NCBI RefSeq assembly: GCF_029227915.1
Contig: NC_079884.1
Location: 26,414,001-26,474,000, forward strand
DNA: 60,000 nt
Direction: 5' to 3'
Origin: Hydractinia symbiolongicarpus
Taxonomy: Eukaryota > Cnidaria > Hydrozoa > Anthoathecata > Hydractiniidae
The stretch's first letter is position 1. Every line of letters starts with the position of its first letter. Shown piece by piece: positions 24,001 through 50,030 of the stretch. The translations under genes were made by a program, and so were the position numbers. A model generated the notes under the pieces. The model was not told where the DNA came from. It made no database searches and saw only the letters and a program-made list of their open reading frames with translations.

Positions 24001-24180
24001 ACTGAACGAAGCTTTCAAGACACTGCGCTGGAGAGTTGTTCATGTTGTCCAAAACCACGTGACATGACGAAACACTTCTACTCAGGTGTTGTCCAGGAAA
24101 GATATCTGTATTATTTGGAACAGTATCAGCGCTTGTTGGAATCGCACGTCGATTTGATTGATGCACTACATGCAAAATAA
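21094..24180 (+). CDS. C2H2 zinc-finger protein, seven fingers; 5' exon not found
   Basis: Coding exons are 21094-21400, 21499-21636, 21773-21907, 22380-22547 and 23288-24180. All joins are GT/AG and phase-consistent, giving 546 residues from the first visible acceptor. Fingers in order are FQCPNCERRF, FQCHICKKGF (spanning a splice), FNCPECPKSF, HECSVCKKMF, YECHICLKKF, FVCDSCNCGF and YSCAYCSQSF, each followed by a His pair. The TGNKPF and TGEKPY linkers between fingers 2-3 and 4-5 are typical of DNA-binding arrays, so a nuclear DNA-binding regulator is inferred. The first exon follows a ttttag acceptor and reads in frame upstream of any ATG (first ATG 21115), so a further 5' exon is likely. 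The C-terminal third (after finger 7) is Ser-rich and ends in a probable amphipathic segment (YLYYLEQYQRLLESHVDLI). I cannot name an orthologue. Confidence 0.85.
21499..22547 (+). CDS. Zinc-finger gene: exons encoding fingers 1-5
   Basis: Three exons (21499-21636, 21773-21907, 22380-22547) encode five adjacent C2H2 fingers. Finger 2 is divided by the 21637-21772 intron, directly after HICKK. Each exon has phase 1 at both ends, so single finger-exons could be skipped without breaking the frame. The finger 3 to finger 4 join (IHRG-IKEHEC) is a non-standard linker. Confidence 0.88.
23288..24180 (+). CDS. Zinc-finger gene: last coding exon with fingers 6-7 and C-terminal tail
   Basis: The exon is entered from the tgtttag acceptor. 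The correct frame is fixed by phase from the previous exon (reading NAVEKEEQRDNQSIDSLSDQ). Two fingers (FVCDSCNCGF...HVRHSH and YSCAYCSQSF...HFQVRH) are separated from the first five by about 120 residues rich in Ser, Glu and Arg. The TAA stop lies inside an AATAAA word (24176-24181). The plus frame beginning at 23288 with ATG is a shadow. Confidence 0.88.
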
Positions 24181-27082
24181 ACGTTAAATTTTATTTTTAT
24201 TTTCATTTTACTTCAGGTTTTTTCATTGGCAGAGAAACTTGCCAGGTCACCTGTCATCTTATTGCATAGAGTGGTTTTTTATGTTATGTTTTGTTTTTAA
24301 TTTTTATTTCTTTCTGTTAGTGTGATGACAGCATATGGTAATATGCAAAAATATTTTTTTACAATTTTATTAATATTTATTACGATAGTGACAGAACTAT
24401 CTAACTTATTGAACCTGATTACGCCATCCTCTTACAGGCGCATGAGGGCGTCAAAAGGGTAGGCGTTAACTCAGGGTGGCGTAATAAGGATCAAGAATCA
24501 ATATTTACTTTTTTATAATTTTTTGTTAACTGACAAATGGGATTTTATCCTAATATGACAAATTCTCAATTTGAGAATGATTCAACCATTTTAACATCAC
24601 GCCCTTGGCGCACATTTCTCTGTCGTGTGAGGATGCACCCTCCATCGCATTTTAACGCATAGTTTCCCCCCTGACGAGGGATCAAGCCTCCAAAAATCTA
24701 ATATTTTAGAACAATAAAAGATCTGAGGCGTTTTTACTTCTTTTTAGAAATAATTTAGAGTCGTAACAAACTTGACTGAAACTTACAATTTTTTTTTAAG
24801 AATTAAATTTAGAATCTTAAGACTTCAAAATGTTGCGAAAACAAATAGTTATTTTGAACCACAAACACAGTTTATCATCATTGTCATCATTTTTTTTATC
24901 ATCATCATTTTTACAATCAAAATAGGCTTTCTAAACGGTCTCAACTTCAGAGATACTTTGGACAAAAGAAAAACAAAACGTTTAAAATGTAAAAATTCTC
25001 AGCACTTATGTCGGTGTGATTCTTGTAACCAAGTGTGTCGAATTTTGAGCCTTAGTCTTCCACTTAGAATTTTTGTCTAAGTGTTCCCTCTTTTCTTTAA
25101 TTAGCATATTTTCTTACTTATGAAAAATGAATAGATTTTACTTAACCGGTTGGTGTTGAAGACTTTTTTACTTTCTTAAAAATGCTTTCTTTTTATTTTT
25201 GAAAGAAAGTGCTGTGGTAGGAGAAGTCAATTTTTCAAAATATTTTTTCACGTCAAGTTATTTTGTTGCTCGCATTGATTAATTTTCTTTATCTTCTTTT
25301 AAACACACTCACAGTGCAAGTATCAAATAGCGGACTACTTCTAATTAAGTATTGTACCTTTATTTCCACGACTTTATATTATATTTAATTTCTTTATGCT
25401 TTTATCTTCCGAAAAAAAAACTTTATGGGGAACTAGAATGAAATTTTGTTCTGTTTACGTCAATATTTTATTTAAACTTGTTGGTTTTTTAGGATACCAA
25501 AATTTCCTCATTTCCTTATGCTGTTAAACAATCATATTTTAAATAGCAAAAATTCTGATTGTCTTTCCAAAATTGAATCAAACTCAGCATAGCTGTATGT
25601 CATAGAAGACGCAAAATGGTGGTGATGTCAGCACTTTTTCTGTGATGTCATCTGAAGCTTTAAATGTATCCAAAATGCCACTCAACCTCGATCCCAGGGC
25701 CTGTAGCGTTTTTTGATATGAGGATGAAACGCGTACGAGGCCCTGGTACAACAGACTTAAAATTCGCCCAAAATTAAGCATGCAGTGAAAAGTAATGTAT
25801 GCGCGACGTTTCAATCAAAGATGGTGTTTAAAATTTTCAGTTTTTTTAAAATTCAGTATTGAATTTTAAAAAATACAACAAAAGGTCGCAGGACAGGATG
25901 TTCGTCGCACTATTCCATTTGAGTTGTCGCCTTTTTCACCATCAGTAAGGAAACAAAAGTATTGTTTAAAAATTTTGAACAGCTTTGATAAATTTGTAAA
26001 CGAAGCAAGGAAGTCAAAAATAACGTAATTATAAATATTTTCTTCATAAACAAGTAACCAAAATCTTCGTAATGCTTATTGCCATATTTGTTGTGGATAA
26101 AAAAATGCAGTGCTTGCAACAAACTTCTGCATTAATTATCTTTTTAACATAATTTAAAAAAGCCGTACACGCAATCTCATTGGTTGAGTAAGTCTGTTGT
26201 ACCAGGGCCTCGTACGCGTTTCATCAAAAAACGCTATCAAAAAACTAGGTTTTATAAAAAAAAAATAAAAAAATAGTAATCTCGTTTTCGTCTGTTTCAA
26301 ACGTTGTTTAAATACCAAAACTTTAATATCATATAAAATGTTTAAGAAACTCGAGGCTCCACCTATTGCTTAGGTTTCTTATTAAAAAAAGTGGAAACTG
26401 CAAAAATTAAAAACAAGATGCGAAAAAAGATCGAGAATCGGGTTTGTTACGTGCCAAAACAATACTCTCTGGTGACTAATGACGTCCCTGTATTCCAACA
26501 TAGTCCCCAGGGACCTGTGGTCCCTGAGCCGTTAATACGGAGTGGCTAACTATCAACTTTATCAACAAGACAAAATGCCCTGGAAACGAGGTTGCCTCTA
26601 TTCCTATTCCGACCAATTTATTATAACGTTGGAGGGTATAAATCTTTTTCCCACCACCCTGGCTATAACTCTAAAATAAAAAGTGTTTTCTATTTATGAG
26701 ATAGATGTAGCGGATAGTAAGCAGAAGGGCTGGTGACAAGAACGTGTCGCAAAACTCGAAAAAGCAACGCAAAACTCGGAAAATCGTCGCAAAACTCGAA
26801 AAACCGTCTCATTTTTTAGTATTTGTCAGCACATTTTAAAGACATTTTTTGACACCCTGCAGTAATAATGAGAAGTAAAACAAAGAGAATCATAGTATAT
26901 TAACTGCTGAAAGTCCAATACTGAATCTGATTCCCATCAATTACTACAGTCAACAGAAGAATCAGTTGTTAGGAAATATCCGAACATGGATGATTTCCCG
27001 TGTTTGTATTACCTCTTTAGTGGAAAATAAGAAACTATGAAAAATGAAAACTTCATTAAACAGAACATTTTCTTGTATTATA
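24181..27082. other. Intergenic region between converging zinc-finger and corepressor genes
   Basis: It starts with the probable AT-rich 3' untranslated region of the zinc-finger gene. It holds one inverted-repeat element (25706-26234) and several copies of the dispersed ccctgg-acgagg motif (about 25690, 26515, 26577). A short three-fold word (cgcaaaactcgaaaa) recurs near 26750-26805. No exon is supported. Confidence 0.6.
25706..26234. mobile_element. 529-bp TA-flanked inverted-repeat element (MITE)
   Basis: The left end gcgttttttgat followed by atgaaacgcgtacgaggccc and ctggtacaacagactta matches the reverse complement of the right end (about 26190-26234), except for a 6-base insertion in the left arm. 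TA is present on both flanks (25704-25705, 26235-26236). There is no transposase frame. The arms total about 45 bases. Confidence 0.78.
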
Positions 27083-27088
27083 TTTATT
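27083..27088 (-). promoter_or_regulatory. Probable polyadenylation signal of the corepressor gene
   Basis: The minus strand reads AATAAA about 20 bases past the TGA stop at 27110-27108. The placement implies a very short 3' untranslated region. Signals further left cannot be excluded. Confidence 0.5.
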
Positions 27089-27107
27089 CAAAATATACTA
27101 AAAGGCT

Positions 27108-41635
<14,528 letters not shown>

Positions 41636-43079
41636 AACAACTATATATATTAAGTTTCTGAAATTAAACTTAAGTAGTTAAAAATTTATGGCCCACAGGC
41701 ACTTTGTGCCCTTCTTACACATAAAAAATACCACGTATAACAGGGTTAAATTCAAAGCTTGAAAAACGCTGTATTTCATTCAAAAAGACAAGAAAACATC
41801 CTTACAAAGCTACAGATCGCTGTGTTTTGCTGTAAAATGATAAGAATGCATCCCTATGAAGATTTAAATTTGCTGTTTTGTCTTCTATAATGACAAAGAC
41901 AGGTTCCTACGAGCATTAAAAATCTTTGTATTTTGTTATAAAACAATAGAACACTCAGAACTACAATATTTAATTGCTGTGTCAAAACAGATGGTGTGAA
42001 ATAATTTAAACAATAGCTTGGATATTAACTGGATAGAAGCTTCATCGTAACTGTTTGTTATGGCTCTCGCACATCGACAACAACAACAAAAAAGTTTATA
42101 TCAGCTGTGATGTGAAAACATTGAAATATGACTCTCTATACTCAAACAAGTATTCTTGTTACTGTACAGCATTTTGCCTTGACAAGAGTACAATGGTAGT
42201 GAACATGTAAAAGCAGTAAAAAACCATAACCAAGACTAGTTGTGGTGTAATGTTTTTATACGTACATGCACAAGCAAAAAATGTAAATAACAGATCACAA
42301 CAAAAATGAATGCAAGTATGTTAAGTATTATTTTTGAAAAAAACAATTCCAATACATTTTTAATCTTTATATTCCCTAAAATCATTAAAAACGCCTAGGT
42401 CCATCAGGGTGATGACTGGCCTGAAACGTTGGCGTTTTATAAAAAAACTTAATATTTCACCAGGAGAAACCTAAATCAACCTAAAACAACATTTTTGAAA
42501 CATTTATTACCTTGTATAATTTTTTTCTTTTAATGTAGAGCAGTGGCAGTGGAAGAGTTCTGAAAAAAACTGTTTTTCATATCATTTTTTCCATAAATAG
42601 CTGTAATAAAATCCCACAAATAATAAACTGAGAGTACAACAACAAAATACAGTATATACAGTCTGTATGTAATCTACCGTGTACCACTAATATCACACCA
42701 TTGCGTGGAGGACGGCAGTCGTTTGTCTTTTGTTATAATTAAATCCCTTAACGGTTTTGCAAGTACATATTTGCGTGTTAAAAAATGCGCTCGCAAAGAA
42801 ATATCGGGGCAATTATATTTTTTGTAATAGCGAGATGCATTGTGTTAAAAAAGCATATTGCGATCTAAATTTCGTTTATAAACTTTTAAAATGTGATCTA
42901 AAAAGATATTTCTATCGCCGCTTTTCGATTTTAAACTTTCAAAATGCGATCTAGAAAACATTTCTATCGGCGCAGACAAATTTAACTTTTCTAGTCAAAT
43001 GACATTATGTAAAAATACAATCACGTCCATGCCGAAAAAGTACACACCAAGCAAAAACTACGAATATGCTTTTTTAACT
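41636..43079. other. Region upstream of the corepressor coding start
   Basis: I see a possible splice acceptor of a leader exon near 41657 (minus strand) but no convincing leader exon or promoter. The rest is AT-rich sequence without long frames or clear repeats. Confidence 0.4.
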
Positions 43080-43272
43080 CTCATTCGGTTTGACAATAAG
43101 GTTTTCCGATGCGGGCAAGGTCCTTAATTGAAGATCTGTAGTATCCCAGAAATCCTAGCAAACTTCGTCGTTCTTCAACTGTTGATGGTGCCTTTCTGAG
43201 CTTGTTGACCGCTTCAGTATGGAGAGGGTTGACATGGTAATCTTCAGCAGTGATCACTTTCCCAAAGTACTA
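43080..43272 (-). pseudogene. Gypsy-type reverse transcriptase fragment
   Basis: The minus strand is open for about 60 codons and reads YFGKVITAEDYHVNPLHTEA, then APSTVEERRSLLGFLGYYRS. This is the segment between the RT palm/thumb and RNase H of Ty3/Gypsy pol (typical LG.V....I..DP.KVEA, then LRSFLGL.GYYR). It is bounded by stops on both sides and has no neighbouring pol domains, so it is an isolated relic. Confidence 0.75.
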
Positions 43273-43464
43273 GTTTTGGTTTAGATTATAGGTTCAGTTT
43301 ATTGAAGTTATTTTAATCCTGTTGTATATACATGTTATATTTAGATACCTTGTGCATATTTCTAGTGCCCTTGGCAACGCTGTGAAAACCAGTTAAACCA
43401 ATAAGATAAATTAATTTACAACTAGAGTTTTTAATCTTTCTGAATAAGAGTAAGCCTACATTTT

Positions 43465-43535
43465 GGTATGGGAATTGAACCTGGGCCGCCTGTGTGAAAA
43501 AAGTTGTCTGGCAGAGCGAGGACCCTAGTTGAGTC
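43465..43535 (-). other. tRNA-like SINE fragment candidate
   Basis: The minus strand has a good B-box ggttcaattcc (43471-43481 on the complement) next to cctgggccgcc. An A-box is not clear. It abuts the inverted-repeat element beginning at 43543. Confidence 0.3.
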
Positions 43536-43542
43536 TGAATTA

Positions 43543-44249
43543 GGCCGCCATCAAAAATATGTTATGTTCGCGTCCTCTGACTGACTCACTTTTGGTAATA
43601 AAAGCCCGGGTTGGTATAAGTCGAAAAAGAAAAACGGAAATTTTTTTTCCGATCCAAACGCAATATAAGGTCACGAAATTTGAGTTACCAAAACTCTTAA
43701 ATAGCATAAACGATTTCATATTTTTCACAAATATATTTTAGGATTTACTTACAGTCATTGTTTACAGAAAGAAGAAAAAATTTGTCTCACAAGAATTCAC
43801 TGGTGCAGCAATTTCATGCTGCCATGTTTTAGTAATTAAAATAATTTTACGTGACCGACATCAATAGTGCGATACACACCAATTTCCGCTTTTCTTCATT
43901 ATCCATCTGTAACCACATGTGTCTCCACTTAATTAATTTTGTTTTGATCGAAATTTTTAAATTCCCGCAAAAACAGTGTGTAATTTGCAGAACGCTTTTA
44001 AAATTAGAAAAAGGTGTATTCCCATAGAGATCAATTCCTTTAGGGTACTCCTCGTGGTACTAATAGTTTGCAGGGCGGCGAAAAAGGGTCTGCAAACAAT
44101 ATCTAGTGACGCTATACTTTTTTTAGCACTGGGAAGGAATTTACTCGCTCCAATCTAAAAATCCAGGGAAAAAATACGCTCCACGGACCGACTGACTCAT
44201 TCTTGCAGGGTCTTCAGGACGCGAACATAACATATTTTTTATGGTGGCC
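43543..44249. mobile_element. 707-bp inverted-repeat element with TTA target duplication (PIF/Harbinger-like MITE)
   Basis: The left end ggccgccatcaaaaatatg continues to ttatgttcgcgtcct. The right end is the near-exact reverse complement, ending atggtggcc at 44249. TTA flanks both ends (43540-43542 and 44250-44252). A 3-base TTA duplication and GGCC-type ends fit PIF/Harbinger-type (Tourist-like) elements; the superfamily is inference. No transposase frame exists. A second inner pair of matching words (tgactgactca) lies near 43578 and 44188. Confidence 0.82.
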
Positions 44250-44744
44250 TTAAAATACCCTAGGACTCCCCTAAGCCAACTTGGTTAACTTTAGCTAACT
44301 GGACTGCTTTTACCAAAAACCTAAAAAATTATTAAAAAAGTAAATATTTTGTTGTAAGCAAATAAATAATCCAAACTTTACATTCATTTTCTAGAGAATG
44401 TAGTCAGTGATTTTAAAGGGCAGACATACACAACAAAAAAAAATCAATCAGCTACAAGTCTTTGGTTTAGATTAATGTTTTCAAAACAACTCTACCATTT
44501 TTAATTTATTTTCGAATGCTTATTTTCTTATTTGTTAAATTGATGTGGACAGAACGAATAGGGAAGAACGGGAAGCACTTCATGGAAGGATCCATTTAGT
44601 CTGTGAATATGTCGTATCCGACATTGTCGTATTCTTCCAACGACATCCGACACACGACGTTAAGCAATTTATCAACGCCGTAATGTTGTTAACACATAAT
44701 ACTGCCTACTATACATACTACTGCCTAGCATAATATCTTTGTAA

Positions 44745-47700
44745 TATACAGTAATACAGTGTAGTACATAGTAATATCCCGTATTTTACACTGTATTACT
44801 TTGTAGTATTCGGTAATATACTGTAATACCTTGTAGTATTCGGTAATACACTGTAATGCCTTGTAGTATTCAGTAATACACTGTAGTACTTAGTAATATA
44901 CTGTAATATTTTGTAGTATTTAGTAATACACTGTAATACCTTGTAGTATTCGGTAATATACTGTAATGCCTTGTAGTATTCAGTAATACACTGTAATACC
45001 TTGTAGCATTCAGTAATACACTGTAATACCTTGTAGTATTCAGTAATACACTGTAATACCTTGTAGTATTCGGTAATATACTGTAATGCCTTGTAATATT
45101 CGGTAATACACTGTAATACCTTGTAGTATTCAGTAATACACTGTAGTACTTAGTAATATACTGTAATATTTTGTAGTATTCAGTAATACACTGTAATACC
45201 TTGTAGTACACTGTAATACCTTGTAATATTCGGTAGTATACTGTAATACCTTGTAGTACACTGTAATACCTTGTAATATTCGGTAGTATACTGTAATACC
45301 TTGTAGTATTCAGTAATACACTGTAATACCTTGTAGTATTCAGTAATACACTGTAATACCTTGTAGTATTCGGTAATACACTGTAATACCTTGTAGTACA
45401 CTGTAATACACTGTAATGCCTTGTAGTATTCAGTAATACACTGTAATATTTTGTAGTATTCAGTAATACACAGTAATACCTTGTAGTACACTGTAATACC
45501 TTGTAATATTCGGTAGTATACTGTAATACCTTGTAGTACACTGTAATACCTTGTAATATTCGGTAGTATACTGTAATACCTTGTAGTATTCAGTAATACA
45601 CTGTAATACCTTGTAGTATTCAGTAATACACTGTAATACCTTGTAGTACACTGTAATACCTTGTAATATTCGGTAGTATACTGTAATACCTTGTAGTACA
45701 CTGTAATACCTTGTAATATTCGGTAGTATACTGTAATACCTTGTAGTATTCAGTAATACACTGTAATACCTTGTAGTATTCGGTAATACACTGTAATACC
45801 TTGTAGTACACTGTAATACCTTGTAATATTCGGTAGTATACTGTAATACCTTGTAGTATTTAGTAATACACTGTAATACTTTGTAGTATTCGGTAATACA
45901 CTGTAATACCTTGTAGTATTCAGTAATACACTGTAATACCTTGTAGTATTCGGTAATACACTGTAATACCTTGTAGTACACTGTAATACCTTGTAATATT
46001 CGGTAGTATACTGTAATACCTTGTAGTATTCAGTAATACACTGTAATACTTTGTAGTATTCAGTAATACACTGTAATACCTTGTAGTATTCGGTAATATA
46101 CTGTAATGCCTTGTAATATTCGGTAATACACTGTAATACCTTGTAGTATTCAGTAATACACTGTAGTACTTAGTAATATACTGTAATATTTTGTAGTATT
46201 CAGTAATACACTGTAATACCTTGTAGTACACTGTAATACCTTGTAATATTCAGTAGTATACTGTAATACCTTGTAGTACACTGTAATACCTTGTAATATT
46301 CGGTAGTATACTGTAATACCTTGTAGTATTCAGTAATACACTGTAATACCTTGTAGTATTCGGTAATACACTGTAATACCTTGTAGTACACTGTAATACC
46401 TTGTAATATTCGGTAGTATACTGTAATACCTTGTAGTACACTGTAATACCTTGTAATATTCGGTAGTATACTGTAATACCTTGTAGTATTCAGTAATACA
46501 CTGTAATACCTTGTAGTATTCAGTAATACACTGTAGTACCTGGTAATATACTGTAATATTTTGTAGTATTCAGTAATACACTGTAATACCTTGTAGTACA
46601 CTGTAATACCTTGTAATATTCGGTAGTATACTGTAATACCTTGTAGTACACTGTAATACCTTGTAATATTCGGTAGTATACTGTAATACCTTGTAGTATT
46701 CAGTAATACACTGTAATACCTTGTAGTACACTGTAATACCTTGTAATATTCGGTAGTATACTGTAATACCTTGTAGTATTTAGTAATACACTGTAATACT
46801 TTGTAGTATTCGGTAATACACTGTAATACCTTGTAGTATTCAGTAATACACTGTAATACCTTGTAGTATTCGGTAATACACTGTAATACCTTGTAGTACA
46901 CTGTAATACCTTGTAATATTCGGTAGTATACTGTAATACCTTGTAGTATTTAGTAATACACTGTAATACCTTGTAGTATTCAGTAATACACTGTAATACT
47001 TTGTAGTATTCAGTAATACACTGTAATACCTTGTAGTATTCAGTAATACACTGTAATACCTTGTAGTATTCAGTAATACACTGCAATACCTTGTAGTATT
47101 CGGTAATACACTGTAATACCTTGTAGTATTCAGTAATACACTGTAATACCTTGTAGTATTCGGTAATATACTGTAATATTTTGTAGTATTCAGTAATACA
47201 CTGTAATACCTTGTAGTACACTGTAATACCTTGTAATATTCGGTAGTATACTGTAATACCTTGTAGTACACTGTAATACCTTGTAATATTCGGTAGTATA
47301 CTGTAATACCTTGTAGTATTCAGTAATACACTGTAATACCTTGTAGTATTCAGTAATACACTGTAATACCTTGTAGTATTCAGTAATACACTGTAATGCC
47401 TTGTAGTATTCAGTAATACACTGTAATACCTTGTAGTATTCAGTAATACACTGTAATACCTTGTAGTATTCAGTAATACACTGTAATGCCTTGTAGTATT
47501 CAGTAATACACTGTAATACCTTGTAGTATTCAGTAATACACTGTAATACCTTGTAGTATTCAGTAATACACTGTAATGCCTTGTAGTATTCAGTAATACA
47601 CTGTAATATTTTGTAGTATTCAGTAATACACTGTAATACCTTGTAGTACACTGTAATACCTTGTAATATTCGGTAGTATACTGTAATACCTTGTAGTATT

Positions 47701-48415
47701 CAGTAATACACTGTAATACCTTGTAGTATTCGGTAATACACTGTAATACCTTGTAGTATTCAGTAATACACTGTAGTACTTAGTAATATACTGTAATATT
47801 TTGTAGTATTCAGTAATACACTGTAATACCTTGTAGTACACTGTAATACCTTGTAATATTCGGTAGTATACTGTAATACCTTGTAGTACACTGTAATACC
47901 TTGTAATATTCGGTAGTATACTGTAATACCTTGTAGTATTCAGTAATACACTGTAATACCTTGTAGTATTCGGTAATACACTGTAATACCTTGTAGTACA
48001 CTGTAATACCTTGTAATTTTCGGTAGTATACTGTAATACCTTGTAGTATTTAGTAATACACTGTAATACTTTGTAGTATTCGGTAATATTCTGTAATACC
48101 TTGTAGTATTGGGTAATATACTGTAATACCTTGTAGTATTCAATAATACACTGTAATACCTTGTAGTATTTAGTAATGCACTGTAATACTTAGTAATATA
48201 CTGTAATATTTTGTAGTATTCGGTAATACACTGTAATACTTTGTAGCATTCAGTAATTCACTGTAATACCTTGTAGTATTCGGTAGTATACTGTAATACC
48301 TTGTAGTATTTATTAATACACTGTAGTACTTAGTAATATACTGTAATACTTTGCAGTACTGTTTAGGTATTTGGTAGTACACTGTAATACTTAGTAATAT
48401 ACCGTAACTAGTCGA
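44745..48415. repeat. Satellite-like array of 10-bp units, about 3.6 kb
   Basis: The array is built of 10-mers of form NNGTARTANN (ctgtaatacc, ttgtagtatt, cagtaataca, cggtagtata, ttgtagtaca). From about 44791 to about 48360 every unit keeps the same 10-base register, so all indels inside were multiples of ten. Higher-order patterns alternate a 30-bp set (ctgtaatacc, ttgtagtatt, cagtaataca) and a 50-bp set that includes ttgtagtaca and ttgtaatatt. At about 48361 the register slips by one base and the array decays. The minus strand is open over hundreds of codons (10-residue YYKVLQCITE repeats) only because the unit lacks stops in two frames. Confidence 0.97.
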
Positions 48416-48429
48416 TATGGTCGGTCCAA

Positions 48430-49590
48430 AATCCACTTAGACAGAGAAAAATAATAAAAAGTTGCATTTAACTTTTGATGACGTCAGCACTGTCCTGTTC
48501 ATATACTTAAAAAATGTTCTTAAAATTTTGTTAACTCGTAACATCTCAAAATAGCATAAATTTGCATACCCGTCGCCTTCATCGTATAGATCTTGAAACC
48601 CTATGGGGTTGAAAAAATTTTGATGACGTCATCAACCTCTCCACTCCAAAACGGATTTGGGGAATCAGGTTGCGGAAACTTACCCAAATTTGTCCTAGGT
48701 GGTCCCTAGTTACCCACACGGTGAAAAATCATTGACGTCAGCACCTTGTTTCCAAGTAATTTTACCTCAAAGCTGTAGGTGCGCTGTAGTGGATTAACAA
48801 ATTTATTATAGGATATATATTGTAAAGTAGTGTTATTGACGTCGCGCCGTAACGACAGAAAACCTAACATATTAGACATACATTTTACGGCAATATTAAA
48901 GGAAAACAAGACGTATGATATACGCAAACAACCTCGCGAATAAAGTTTACAAAAAGCTGTCTATCAAATTGTGACTTTTGTTACGAAGTTAGGCACGACA
49001 TATTTTACTATTCAGATACGCAATAATACTACGCAGTTATATTTCAAAATTGATTTGTGAGATCTTTTTGAACGGAAAATTCCTCGATATTTTAATTTTC
49101 GATGGGTCCGTCTTTGGTGAACCCAGGAAGAAGAAAGACCACAAACCCCACCTAAAATTTGCTAAATTCAGTAATTCAGTTAATTCTGCCTACATTCACT
49201 TTTGAAAAGTTTGGTGCAAACACCTTTACTTTACCAGTTAGTTAAATAAGGCTTTTGAACCCTTTTCTTATCTTTTTAAAAAAGAAAAAGGAAAAAAAAA
49301 AAGGAAAAATAGTTACCAAGTTGAGATTCGAACACACGACAACTCCCGTGTCGGTGCTCAGAGAGGCAAAAATTTCCATTCCCGTAGGACACATTTGCGT
49401 TTTAATACAAGCTCACGAGCTTGTAATAAACACATTCTCTCAGGCAGAAAAATAGAACTTTAATGTGTTTTACTGACAGCAGCTTTGCATTTGTATATCC
49501 CTATATCCAAATATTCCTGTATCTGCACCCAGTAACTTGCAGTTGACCTGTCTTTTTTGGGATACAAAAAGTAACTTGGGTATGGATGCC
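48430..49590. other. Unannotated stretch with a tRNA-like fragment
   Basis: No exon or transposon frame is recognised. The word gatgacgtca(t/g)ca recurs near 48480 and 48620. A tRNA-like sequence lies at 49318-49380. Confidence 0.5.
49318..49380 (-). other. tRNA-like SINE fragment candidate
   Basis: The minus strand carries a B-box-like gttcgaatctc (complement of 49323-49333) after gacacgggagttgtcgtgt, which could form an extra arm. The remaining cloverleaf is not convincing. Confidence 0.3.
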
Positions 49591-50030
49591 GGAATTATTC
49601 TGTAGCCTTTATGGCGTTGCCAAACATTTATGCGCCCAGAATGGAAGGGGGTACATTACAATTTAGGCATTCATACATGCATTATTCTGTACCCTCTCTG
49701 GTGTTGCCAGATATCTATGCGGCAAGAACGGGAGGGGGTACATTAAAATTAAAACACACATACCTGAATTATTCTGTACCCCTTATGGCGTTGCCAGATA
49801 TTTATAGGCACAGAAAGGAAAGGGGTACAATGTAATTCAATCATCCATACCTGAATTGTTCTGTACCCTCTATTGCGTTGCCAGCTATTTATGCGACCAT
49901 ATTGGCAGGGAGGACATTTTAATTCTGGCATCTATACCTGAATTATTCTCTACCCTCTCTGTCGTTGCCAGATACTTGTGCACCATAAACAAGAGGGGGG
50001 ATAAAATAATTCAGGCATCCATGCCTTAAT
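49591..50030. repeat. 87-bp tandem repeat, five copies, each with inverted ends
   Basis: The word ttctgta(c/g)cc recurs with exact 87-base spacing (tgta at 49601, 49688, 49775, 49862 and tcta near 49949). The units share (t)ctatggcgttgccagatat. In each unit tgtaccctct is followed about 55 bases later by agggggtaca, so most units can fold into a stem-loop closed by GTACCC/GGGTAC. Copies differ by substitutions but not by length. Confidence 0.93.

Noticed and set aside
44870-48436. Long minus-strand open frames of YYKVLQ/ITEYYK repeats as a repetitive protein
   Set aside because: They arise because the 10-bp satellite unit lacks stops in two frames. Several overlapping frames are equally open, and there is no start, splice or flanking coding context.
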